Below, in pieces: positions 1 to 5,764 of a DNA stretch of 14,169 bases. The position numbers and the translations under genes were made by a program. This DNA comes from an uncultured Collinsella sp. (GTDB taxonomy: Bacteria; Actinomycetota; Coriobacteriia; Coriobacteriales; Coriobacteriaceae), in NCBI GenBank assembly GCA_958428675.1, contig CAUAGV010000026.1:1-14169 (forward strand), written 5' to 3'. Position 1 is the stretch's first letter. Every line of letters begins with the position of its first letter. Under the pieces are notes generated by a model. It did not search any database. It saw nothing but the letters and a program-made list of their open reading frames with translations, and was not told where the DNA came from.

Positions 1-353
1 TCAACCCGCTGCATCCCACGGCGCTCCCCGCACAGGTAGCGACCATGTTGCTCTCCCTCGCTGTCACTGCATTTGGCGTAAGTCTCGTCGTCAACATGGG
101 CGTTGTCCCCAACGCACCCGATGGCTTGGTGCAGGTCGTTGCCGAAAAGCTTAAGCGCCGCTTTGGAGACGTAAAGGTCGTGTTCGACTGCTCGCATGTT
201 GCGATCTCGCTCGCGCTGTCGCTGCTCCTTATGCACAACCTGGGCGGCTTTGGCGTGACCACCGCCATCTCAGCACTGTTTTTGGGCCACGTCATCAACA
301 TCGCCAACAAGCTGTTTGCCAAGAGCTTTGTGCGCGCCGCATTTGGAAACTAG
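1..353 (+). CDS. YczE/YitT-like integral membrane protein, C-terminal part
   Basis: Open from the left edge (first full codon at base 3) to a TAG at 351-353, giving 116 visible residues; the ATG at 45 is internal, because the same frame continues upstream with a protein-like sequence (NPLHPTALPAQVAT). The fragment holds at least three hydrophobic stretches: around LLSLAVTAFGVSLVVNMG, around VAISLALSLLLMHNLGG, and TTAISALFLGHVINIANKL. The order 'FGVSLVVNMGVVPNAPDGLV', a charged loop, then two helices ending in a conserved-looking GHVINIANK resembles the YczE/YyaS/YitT group of multi-helix membrane proteins whose substrates are unknown. It points toward the HIT gene on the other strand and has no evident link to the uronate genes. 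Family assignment is from recall of sequence pattern only. Confidence 0.65.
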   Translation, partial: NPLHPTALPAQVATMLLSLAVTAFGVSLVVNMGVVPNAPDGLVQVVAEKLKRRFGDVKVVFDCSHVAISLALSLLLMHNLGGFGVTTAISALFLGHVINIANKLFAKSFVRAAFGN

Positions 354-393
354 GCCCGGAACCGGCCACGCGCTGCCGTTTTGAGGATTCTCG

Positions 394-492
394 TCAGCTT
401 TTAAAATGCTTGATACCGAACTTGACGATCATGGCGACCAACAGAATTACGCCAACAAGTACCCAAAGGAGCGAAATAACTCCTGCATCCAT
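394..492 (-). CDS. Possible 32-residue single-helix membrane peptide
   Basis: A 32-codon frame beginning MDAGVISLLWVLVGVILL and ending IVKFGIKHFKS. A good ribosome binding site (TAGGAG, 7-8 bases before the ATG at 490-492) decides this start; a longer version starting within the HIT gene has no such support. The product is one hydrophobic helix with a basic tail, so an inner-membrane peptide with the tail in the cytoplasm is likely. It lies 61 bp downstream of the HIT stop and may be cotranscribed. The segment VGVILLVAMIVKF resembles the start of the GntP permease in this same window (VGIALLLALIIKF), so it could be a truncated permease remnant rather than a functional small protein. No known small-protein family is recognised. 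Confidence 0.4.
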   Translation of the reverse strand: MDAGVISLLWVLVGVILLVAMIVKFGIKHFKS

Positions 493-553
493 AGATGGGC
501 TCCTAACTATTGCGTTGAAATGAGGTGACGGGACAAAACGCCCCGCCTCAACC

Positions 554-988
554 TTACAAGTTGTCGATAATCGCCTGAGCGATCTTATCGTAGCCGGCGG
601 CATCGAGCGTGACCCGGCCGGGGTTCATGGCAAAGACGTCACCAAACTCAAACGAATCGTCCTTGTACTTGGGAACCACATGCACGTGCAGATGGTGCAT
701 AGTGTCGCCATACGCACCAAAGTTGATCTTATCGGGGGCAAACGCCTTGTGGAGTGCAGCGGCAACATGGCGCACATCGGCCATAAACGCAGCCGCATCC
801 GCCTCGGACATGCACGAGATGTCATCGACATGCTGCTTGGATGCCACGATCACACGGCCCTTGTGGCTCTGCTCCTTAAACAGAATAAGCTTGCTGGCGG
901 GAAGCTCGAGCATGGGAATGCCAAAAGCGTCAACAAGCGTGTTGTCGGTGCCGCACATGCAATACGAGCAATCGGTATGTTGTTCCAT
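554..988 (-). CDS. HIT-family (histidine triad) nucleotide-binding protein
   Basis: 144 residues from the ATG at 986-988, chosen because AAGGAG lies 5 bases upstream; the frame extends further upstream but without a ribosome site. The triad H-x-H-x-H-V-V is clear at H99, H101 and H103 (HHLHVHVV), with the usual GRVIVASKQHV strand-turn near residues 44-53. The N-terminus has a cysteine cluster (CSYCMC, residues 7-12), as in HIT proteins that bind zinc. HIT proteins hydrolyse nucleoside phosphoramidates, dinucleoside polyphosphates or related adenylates in the cytoplasm; H101 would be the nucleophile by family knowledge. The length is typical. The promoter region upstream carries two types of operator motif also found near the uronate genes, which hints at shared control or at a leftover promoter. 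The true substrate cannot be read from sequence. Confidence 0.88.
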   Translation of the reverse strand: MEQHTDCSYCMCGTDNTLVDAFGIPMLELPASKLILFKEQSHKGRVIVASKQHVDDISCMSEADAAAFMADVRHVAAALHKAFAPDKINFGAYGDTMHHLHVHVVPKYKDDSFEFGDVFAMNPGRVTLDAAGYDKIAQAIIDNL

Positions 989-1004
989 GATTCTCCTTTT
1001 AGTA

Positions 1005-1016
1005 GTGAACGTTCTC
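1005..1016. promoter_or_regulatory. GTGAACGTTCTC operator-like site upstream of HIT gene
   Basis: Matches 11 of 12 positions of the perfect palindrome GTGAACGTTCAC found at 5648-5659. It ends 17 bases from the HIT start codon, where a bound repressor could block transcription or initiation. The central CG and half-site form suit a LacI-family regulator, but this is inferred from shape only. Confidence 0.45.
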
Positions 1017-1141
1017 TTTTGGCCACATGGACCGACGCAGTCTCCCTTTGCCACGCCACTTATCTATCGCTGCAGCTAAAGCAGCTTTACTTCGAAGCAG
1101 CATCCCCTTTGCGAAATCGGTTTCGTGATACTGCAGCCCTT

Positions 1142-1164
1142 ATCATAGCTCACGTCATCAGAGC
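1142..1164 (-). promoter_or_regulatory. Candidate minus-strand promoter with FadR-type motif
   Basis: On the minus strand TATGAT (complement of 1142-1147) is a good -10 element, followed by a long leader to the HIT gene. GCTCTGATGA (complement of 1155-1164), just upstream of it, is identical over 10 bases to the motif before the fadR-type gene (4880-4889). A -35 element is not convincing, which would suit an activator- or repressor-controlled promoter. Confidence 0.35.
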
Positions 1165-1169
1165 ATTAG

Positions 1170-1181
1170 CTAAACGTTCAC
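1170..1181. promoter_or_regulatory. CTAAACGTTCAC operator-like site
   Basis: Ten of 12 positions match GTGAACGTTCAC. It lies directly after the stop of the aldolase-like remnant and just upstream of the candidate promoter at 1142-1164. One half-site (GTTCAC) is intact and the other is degenerate. Confidence 0.35.
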
Positions 1182-1183
1182 TT

Positions 1184-1324
1184 TTATTCACTGACCGGTA
1201 GCATTTTTAGCGTCAGGCACATAGGCAGCCATTTCGCCCAGCCACCCGTTAACAAACAGGGAGCTCCGTCCCATTGCGCGACATTCTCCGCAGGGACACC
1301 CCAACGGCCACCAAACAAAACCAT
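1184..1324 (-). pseudogene. Possible remnant of a KDPG aldolase C-terminus
   Basis: A 46-codon frame (MVLFGGRWGVPAENVAQW..., then GGWAKWLP) that I read as the decayed C-terminal end of a KHG/KDPG aldolase. In that family a TGG-[IV]-x-x-x-N motif binds the substrate phosphate and is followed about 15 residues later by a GGSW-L-VP motif; here GVPAEN and, 11 residues on, GGWAKWLP stand in the same order. KDPG aldolase is the enzyme expected to finish the pathway encoded nearby, so a remnant here is plausible. Against it: the match is short, divergent, lacks the catalytic lysine region, and the frame has a weak GAAAGG ribosome site of its own, so a short unrelated peptide is possible. Confidence 0.3.
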
Positions 1325-1349
1325 AGTCGTACCTTTCATATCAAAAGAG

Positions 1350-1384
1350 AAATAAAAAAGCCCCGAACTCAGTGAGCTCGGGGC
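1350..1384 (-). terminator. Rho-independent terminator of the dehydratase operon
   Basis: Stem GCCCCGA(A/G)CTC with one mismatch and a 3-base loop (1360-1384), followed on the minus strand by CTTTTTTATTT. It starts 48 bp after the dehydratase stop, so it should end the gntP-dehydratase transcript. On the plus strand the tail is only CCTTTCT, so termination there would be weak. Confidence 0.85.
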
Positions 1385-1431
1385 CTTTCTGCCGCGCATC
1401 TATGAGAGGAGAAATGTGATGCGCACGGGCG

Positions 1432-3210
1432 CTACTCCATGTAGCCACCCTGAATGGCGGAAACTGCATGCTCGGTAAAGAACTTGAGCGTGCCGGAGGT
1501 ATAGCGATTGGCCTTGGGCTTCCAAGCGGCTCGGCGCTCGGCCAGGACGGCGTCGACCTCGGCCGGCTCCATCTCCTTGCCGGCGATACCCACGATGGAC
1601 AGCGAGCGCTCGGGGATGTTGATCTGGATAAGGTCGCCCTCCTCGATCAGGGCAATCGGGCCGCCCACAGCAGCCTCGGGCGAAACGTGACCGATAGCCG
1701 GGCCCTTGGAAGCGCCGGAGAAGCGACCGTCGGTGATCAGAGCGATGCTCGCGCCGAGCTCGGGATCGCTGGCGATAGCCTCGGTGGTGTAGAACATCTC
1801 GGGCATGCCGGAGCCCTTGGGGCCCTCGTAGCGAATGATGACGGCGTCGCCGGGCTTGACCTCGTGCGTCAGGACGGCATGGATGGCGTCCTCCTCGCAA
1901 TCGAACGGGCGCGCCTTAAGCGTAGCCTGGAACATCTCGCGCGGAACAACCGTATGCTTAACGACGGCGCCCTCGGGGGCAAGGTTGCCGTGGAGGATGG
2001 CGATGGAGCCGTCGGTGCCAAAGGCCTGGTCAAACGGGCGGATGATGTCCTCGCGCTTGAGGTTCCACTTCTCCAGGTAGCGGCCGCACTTCTCGTAGTA
2101 GCCGTTGTTCTTGAGGTCCTCGAGGTTCTCGCCAAGAGTCTTGCCGGTGACGGTCATGACATCGAGGTGGAGCATCGACTTGATCTCCTCCATGATGCGC
2201 GGCACACCGCCCGCATAGTAGAAGAACTGCGCCGGCCACTCGCCTGCGGGACGAACGTTAAGCAGGTAGTGGGCGCCACGGTGCAGGCGATCGAAGTCGT
2301 CGGCAGACATCTCGATGCCAAACTCACGCGCGATCGCGGGGATATGCAGCAGCGAGTTGGTGGAGCCGGAGATGGCGCCGTGGACCATGATGAGGTTCTC
2401 GAAGGACTCCTTGGTCACAATGTCGCGCGGGCACAGGTTGTGCTCGGAGAGCCACACGGACTGACGGCCGGCCTCGCGGGCGAACTCACGCAGGTCGGAG
2501 CTAGTGGCGGGCAGCAGAGCGGTGCCGGGAAGCATAAGGCCCAGGGCCTCGGCGGTAACCTGCATGGTCGACGCAGTGCCCATAAAGGAGCAAGCGCCGC
2601 AGCTGGGGCAGGCGTTGTGCTTGGCAAACTCGAGCTCCTCGCGGGAGATCTCGCCGCGCTCGTAGCGGGCAGAGATCGCGCCGAGCTGCTCCAGGGTCAG
2701 CAGGTCGGGACCGGCATCCATCACACCGCCGGTAACGACGATGGAGGGGATATTGACGCGGCCCATGGCCATGAGGTTGGCAGGCAAGCCCTTATCGCAG
2801 CTGGCGACAAAGACACCGGCGTCAAACGGCGTAGCCTTGGCGTGAATCTCGATCATGTTGGCGATCATGTCGCGGCTGGGCAGCGAGTAATTGATGCCGT
2901 CATGACCCTGCGCCTCGCCGTCGCAGATATCGGTGCAGAAGTAACGGGCGCCGTGGCCACCAGCCTCGGCAACACCGGCGCGGACCTCCTCGACCAGCTC
3001 GAACAGGCCGGCAGAACCCGGGTGCGAGTCGCCAAACGTCGACTCGATAATCACCTGCGGCTTGTCCAGGTCCTCAATAGTCCAGCCGGAGCCCAGACGC
3101 AGCGGGTCCATCTCGGGGCTAATGGTACGAAACTTGCCGGAACGCGGCTGTAGCTTGGCAACCAGGTCGGCTGCCTCCTGCCGAATCTGTGCCTTGGTCT
3201 TCTCGTCCAT
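1432..3210 (-). CDS. IlvD/Edd-family dehydratase, probably acting on a sugar acid
   Basis: 592 residues from the ATG at 3208-3210, chosen because AGAGGAG lies 6 bases upstream; the frame runs 12 codons further without a ribosome site. IlvD/Edd enzymes remove water from 2,3-dihydroxy acids with an Fe-S cluster to give 2-keto-3-deoxy acids. Visible signatures: CDKGLPANLMAMGRV (Cys138), CPSCGACSFMGTASTM (Cys201, 204, 207) and TDGRFSG...GHVSPEA (Ser498). The segment aligning with the usual P-C-N first ligand reads DSHPGSAG (residues 61-68), a Gly where many relatives have Cys. A neighbouring GntP permease and sugar-acid regulator favour aldonate dehydration to KDG over valine/isoleucine synthesis; no other ilv gene is present. 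It lies 107 bp downstream of gntP. Substrate (gluconate, galactonate, xylonate or other) is not resolved; automated annotation as dihydroxy-acid dehydratase is likely. Confidence 0.88.
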   Translation of the reverse strand: MDEKTKAQIRQEAADLVAKLQPRSGKFRTISPEMDPLRLGSGWTIEDLDKPQVIIESTFGDSHPGSAGLFELVEEVRAGVAEAGGHGARYFCTDICDGEAQGHDGINYSLPSRDMIANMIEIHAKATPFDAGVFVASCDKGLPANLMAMGRVNIPSIVVTGGVMDAGPDLLTLEQLGAISARYERGEISREELEFAKHNACPSCGACSFMGTASTMQVTAEALGLMLPGTALLPATSSDLREFAREAGRQSVWLSEHNLCPRDIVTKESFENLIMVHGAISGSTNSLLHIPAIAREFGIEMSADDFDRLHRGAHYLLNVRPAGEWPAQFFYYAGGVPRIMEEIKSMLHLDVMTVTGKTLGENLEDLKNNGYYEKCGRYLEKWNLKREDIIRPFDQAFGTDGSIAILHGNLAPEGAVVKHTVVPREMFQATLKARPFDCEEDAIHAVLTHEVKPGDAVIIRYEGPKGSGMPEMFYTTEAIASDPELGASIALITDGRFSGASKGPAIGHVSPEAAVGGPIALIEEGDLIQINIPERSLSIVGIAGKEMEPAEVDAVLAERRAAWKPKANRYTSGTLKFFTEHAVSAIQGGYME

Positions 3211-3241
3211 GGTGTACTCCTCTTTTGGTTTGAACGGTTGT

Positions 3242-3254
3242 ACCAATCGTTGGT
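3242..3254. promoter_or_regulatory. ACCAA-TCG-TTGGT inverted repeat before the dehydratase
   Basis: A perfect 5-bp inverted repeat with a 3-base spacer, 32 bases upstream of the dehydratase start and downstream of the gntP stop. It could be an operator for an internal promoter or a chance repeat; it differs from the two operator families described elsewhere in the window. Confidence 0.2.
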
Positions 3255-3276
3255 TAATGAATCAGGTGAAAATGGG

Positions 3277-3295
3277 GCCGAGCGATGCGCTCGGC
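3277..3295 (-). terminator. Intercistronic hairpin between gntP and dehydratase
   Basis: Perfect 8-bp stem GCCGAGCG/CGCTCGGC with a 3-base loop, 23 bp after the gntP stop. On the minus strand it is followed by CCCATTTT, a weak T tract. It probably acts as a leaky attenuator or protects the upstream mRNA, allowing different levels of the two proteins. Confidence 0.5.
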
Positions 3296-3317
3296 AAAAG
3301 ATGCTTAAGCACGCGAA

Positions 3318-4679
3318 CTAGGCGATAAACGAAATCACCAGGGCGCAGGCAAGACCCGTAAGGCCGATGATCGTCTCCATAACGGTCCAGGACTTAAGGG
3401 TGGTCTTCTCGTCAATCTCGAGGAACGAGGAGCACATCCAAAAACCGGCATCGTTGACGTGCGAGAGCGCCGTGGCACCGCCGCAGATGGCAAGGCAGAT
3501 GGCGGCGCGCATAAGCACCGAAGCACCGGCGACCGCAGGCATGGCGGCCATAATGCCCGACGCCATGGTCATAGCGACGATGGAGCTGCCGACCGAGGCG
3601 CGCACCATCACGGCAATCAAAAAGGCAACGACCACCAAGGGCAGCGGAGAGGCCTCGAGCATGGGACCGATAACCTGGCCCAAGCCGCAGTCCTGCAGCA
3701 TCCAGCGAATGACGCCGCCGCAAGCGATAACCAGCAAGATCATGCCAACGGGCTTAAGGGAGCGGTCGAGCAGGGCCTTGAGCTCGGCGCCGGAGTAGCC
3801 GCGGCGCGCGCCCAGTAGATACATCGCGACGAGCGTGGCGAGCGTCAAAGCGACGAACGGCTTGCCCAGGAAGGCCAGAATCGAGGCGACCTCGGCGGGC
3901 ATGGGGATATAAGAGGACAGCGTGCCCAGCAAAATCAGGCAAAGCGGCGTGAGCACGATGGCAAGCACCATGCCAAAGGAGGGAAGCTCCTTTTCGTCGC
4001 TCGCGCCCTCGGCGGAGGTGAAATGCTCCGGAACATCGGTAAAGATGCGACCGCCCACGTTGCGGCCCCAGATGACGCCGGCGACGGCCATGGCGATGAA
4101 GGCAGTGGGGATACCGACGAGGATCATGGTGCCCAAGTCGACACCGAGCGTACCGGCGACCAGAACAGAGCCGACCGAAGGCGGCACAAACGCATAGCCG
4201 GCGGCCAGTCCCGCGAGCAGTGCGATGCCGTAGTAGAGCGTCGACTTCTTGGTCTGCGATGCCACGCTAAACGCAAGCGGAATCAAAACGACCACGCCGG
4301 CCTCAAAGAACACCGTAGTTCCGATGACCAGACCGGTAATGCCCAGCGCCCAACTGGAGTGACCCTGGCCAAAGGTATCGATAAAGGTCTGGGCGATCTT
4401 CTTGGCGCCGCCGCTCTCCTCCAGAATCTGACCAAACATCGAGCCCAGACCAATGAGCAAGGCGATGTTTTGCAGTGTGGTGCCCACGCCCTTGGTGACG
4501 GTGTCTGCCACCAGATCGAGCGGCATGCCCGCGCCAATGCCAATCGCGAGCGCCGAGACCATCATCGAAAGCACGGGGTGCAGCTTGAACTTGATGATGA
4601 GCGCAAGCAGCAGCGCGATGCCCACGATGGCGGCGATGACCAGCCTGGTGGGATCAGCCATAAACGTTGGGTCTGACAT
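3318..4679 (-). CDS. gntP: GntP-family gluconate/sugar-acid permease
   Basis: 453 residues, start ATG at 4677-4679 preceded by GGAGGAAAG, a strong ribosome site. Members of the GntP family are inner-membrane proton symporters of gluconate and related sugar acids, with 12-14 helices. Visible family features are the N-terminal helix VIAAIVGIALLLALIIKFKLHP, the motif around LIGLGSMFGQILEESGGAKKIA, a run of hydrophobic helices throughout, GSSIVAMTMASG late in the protein, and the HVNDAGFWM signature at residues 407-415. Length is normal. The gene is divergent from the FadR-type regulator and first in an operon with the dehydratase, which suggests uptake of an aldonate that the dehydratase then converts to KDG. 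Four TCTGATG-type motifs in the shared upstream region suggest direct control by that regulator. Exact substrate is unknown. Confidence 0.93.
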   Translation of the reverse strand: MSDPTFMADPTRLVIAAIVGIALLLALIIKFKLHPVLSMMVSALAIGIGAGMPLDLVADTVTKGVGTTLQNIALLIGLGSMFGQILEESGGAKKIAQTFIDTFGQGHSSWALGITGLVIGTTVFFEAGVVVLIPLAFSVASQTKKSTLYYGIALLAGLAAGYAFVPPSVGSVLVAGTLGVDLGTMILVGIPTAFIAMAVAGVIWGRNVGGRIFTDVPEHFTSAEGASDEKELPSFGMVLAIVLTPLCLILLGTLSSYIPMPAEVASILAFLGKPFVALTLATLVAMYLLGARRGYSGAELKALLDRSLKPVGMILLVIACGGVIRWMLQDCGLGQVIGPMLEASPLPLVVVAFLIAVMVRASVGSSIVAMTMASGIMAAMPAVAGASVLMRAAICLAICGGATALSHVNDAGFWMCSSFLEIDEKTTLKSWTVMETIIGLTGLACALVISFIA

Positions 4680-4692
4680 CTTTCCTCCAATT

Positions 4693-4702
4693 CATCAGAC
4701 CT
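4693..4702 (-). promoter_or_regulatory. FadR-type operator motif 1 (leader of gntP)
   Basis: CATCAGACCT, the exact reverse complement of motif 2 at 4738-4747. It lies just upstream of the gntP ribosome site, between the candidate -10 and the start codon, a position suited to repression. Confidence 0.5.
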
Positions 4703-4718
4703 TTTGAATTCGACGTAG

Positions 4719-4724
4719 ACTATA
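4719..4724 (-). promoter_or_regulatory. Candidate gntP -10 element
   Basis: TATAGT on the minus strand, 40 bases upstream of the gntP start and between operator motifs 1 and 2. No convincing -35 is seen 17 bases upstream; motif 2 occupies that area. Confidence 0.35.
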
Positions 4725-4737
4725 GCGCGTTTTCAAT

Positions 4738-4747
4738 AGGTCTGATG
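4738..4747 (+). promoter_or_regulatory. FadR-type operator motif 2
   Basis: AGGTCTGATG, forming with motif 1 a perfect 10-bp inverted repeat separated by 35 bases. It covers the -35 area of the candidate gntP promoter. Confidence 0.5.
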
Positions 4748-4767
4748 TTTCGAAAGGAAACTTTTTT

Positions 4768-4788
4768 GAAATACATCTGATGTATTTC
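4768..4788. promoter_or_regulatory. Perfect palindromic operator, arms GAAATACATC / GATGTATTTC
   Basis: Two perfect 10-base arms around a single central T (4778). It is the most symmetric of the TCTGATG-centred sites and sits between gntP and the divergent regulator gene, so it is the best candidate for the primary binding site of a dimeric FadR-type regulator. Confidence 0.65.
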
Positions 4789-4872
4789 GTAAACGGTCTG
4801 TTTTTGACGGTAAACGGCTGTTCATGTCTCCTCATTGTCAGAGTAAACCAGCGCAACTACTGTTGAATGGGC

Positions 4873-4893
4873 TAGAATAGCTCTGATGAATTA
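4873..4893 (+). promoter_or_regulatory. Regulator -10 element and overlapping operator motif
   Basis: TAGAAT (4873-4878) is a good -10 match for the fadR-type gene, and GAATAGCTCTGATGAATTA (4875-4893) overlaps it. The motif shares TCTGATG and flanking A/T with the other sites, and its position over the start of transcription suggests autoregulation. Confidence 0.45.
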
Positions 4894-4912
4894 TGTTGAT
4901 ATGAGGTGAAGC

Positions 4913-5605
4913 GTGGCACGAACCGATTTGGGACTCCCCGAGCAGATAGCCGATAAAATCATTCAATTGATCCTGGATGAGCATCTTGAGCAAGGCGATC
5001 GCCTGCCCAAGGAGGCCGTGCTCGTCGAGCGCTTGGGCGCCGGCAGGAGCACGGTGCGCGAGGCTATGAAGCTGCTGCAGTCGCGCAACATCGTGCGCAT
5101 TAAGCAGGGCTCGGGCACCTATGTGGCCTCGAACCCCGGCGTTGCCGACGATCCGTTGGGCTTTACCTTTATCGATGACAAACGACGCCTGGCGCGCGAC
5201 CTGCTCGAAGTGCGTTTTATGATCGAGCCGCAGATGGCCAGCATGGCCGCGGAGCACGCGACCGACGATCAAATCGTCTGCATCAAAGAGCTTTGTGACG
5301 AGTCCGAGCGCGTGGCCGCGCTGGGCGAAGACTATTCCGCCGCCGACACCGCGTTTCATATCGCAATCGCCGAGAGCTGCGGCAACCTCGTCGTTCCCCG
5401 CCTGATGGGCGTGCTCAAGGCATCTGTTCCCCTGTTTATTGATGTGACCGGCAAAAAGCTGATCGAGGAGACCATCCGCACTCACCGCGGTGTGGCCGAC
5501 GCCATCGCCGCGCGCAATCCCACCGCGGCGCACGATGCGATGTATTTGCACCTGGTCTACAACCGCAACATGATTGCAGAAGGCGCGCAGGCGAAAAGCA
5601 ACTAG
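4913..5605 (+). CDS. GntR-family transcriptional regulator, FadR subfamily (FCD domain)
   Basis: 230 residues from a GTG at 4913 with GAGGTG just upstream; the nearby ATG at 4901 runs into a stop after two codons. Residues about 8-75 form the winged helix-turn-helix, with LPKEAVLVERLGAGRSTVREAM as recognition region and GSGTYV as the wing. Residues about 95-220 form an all-helical FCD ligand domain with the expected metal/ligand residues Asp145, His149 (AADTAFHIAI), His191 and His213. Such regulators bind sugar acids or keto-acids and control their catabolism. It is divergent from gntP and followed at 159 bp by the dehydrogenase gene. Four TCTGATG-type sites in the 233-bp divergent region suggest it controls itself and gntP. 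The effector is probably KDG, an aldonate or a uronate; this is inferred from context. Confidence 0.93.
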   Translation: MARTDLGLPEQIADKIIQLILDEHLEQGDRLPKEAVLVERLGAGRSTVREAMKLLQSRNIVRIKQGSGTYVASNPGVADDPLGFTFIDDKRRLARDLLEVRFMIEPQMASMAAEHATDDQIVCIKELCDESERVAALGEDYSAADTAFHIAIAESCGNLVVPRLMGVLKASVPLFIDVTGKKLIEETIRTHRGVADAIAARNPTAAHDAMYLHLVYNRNMIAEGAQAKSN

Positions 5606-5647
5606 CGGACATCGCAACAAACAGCCACAACCGTTCACCTTTTAAAA

Positions 5648-5659
5648 GTGAACGTTCAC
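5648..5659. promoter_or_regulatory. Perfect operator palindrome GTGAACGTTCAC
   Basis: A perfect 12-bp palindrome with central CG, 105 bp upstream of the dehydrogenase start, with an extra CGTTCAC half-site at 5632-5638 that pairs with it around TTTTAAAA. LacI-family operators often have this even-length, CG-centred form. A possible -10 (TATACT, 5702-5707) lies downstream. Confidence 0.6.
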
Positions 5660-5737
5660 CTGATTCTAGGAAAAGCTAGGGGTTAATTCCCTTGTATCTC
5701 CTATACTGAGCTTGTATTAGAAACAAGACTTATACAG

Positions 5738-5749
5738 ATGAACGTTTCT
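5738..5749 (+). promoter_or_regulatory. Half-conserved operator ATGAACGTTTCT
   Basis: Eight of 12 positions match GTGAACGTTCAC, with the left half nearly intact. It is centred 90 bp from the perfect site at 5648-5659 and just upstream of the dehydrogenase ribosome site, so it could be an auxiliary operator. It also contains an ATG that should not be taken as the gene start. Confidence 0.35.
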
Positions 5750-5764
5750 TTTGGAAGGATTGCT

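Larger units (their letters stand above)
989..1431. other. 443-bp gene-poor stretch between HIT gene and dehydratase
   Basis: No complete, convincing gene. It holds the HIT ribosome site, two GTGAACGTT-type motifs (1005-1016, 1170-1181), a TCTGATG-type motif overlapping a possible promoter (1142-1164), a 46-codon aldolase-like remnant on the minus strand (1184-1324), and the dehydratase terminator (1350-1384). Long plus-strand frames through here are antisense shadows of the HIT gene. Confidence 0.7.

Noticed and set aside
512..541. Imperfect hairpin after the HIT stop
   Set aside because: Paired bases are few (TGAGG/CCTCA plus a short GGG/CCC) and no T tract follows, so a terminator is not supported.
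2248..2262. GAACGTTAAG motif inside the dehydratase gene
   Set aside because: Resembles the GTGAACGTTAAC operators but matches only 9 of 12 and lies within coding sequence; probably chance.
1468..3153. 561-codon plus-strand open frame
   Set aside because: Antisense shadow of the dehydratase gene in GC-rich DNA; repetitive Gly/Asp/Leu composition, no family motif, while the minus strand has full IlvD/Edd signatures.
1432..3210. Role in branched-chain amino acid synthesis (IlvD proper)
   Set aside because: No other ilv or leu gene nearby, and the partner is a GntP sugar-acid permease; not excluded, but less likely.
5738..5764. Upstream ATG of the dehydrogenase gene
   Set aside because: It lies within an operator motif and lacks a ribosome site; the ATG at 5765 has GGAAGG at proper spacing.
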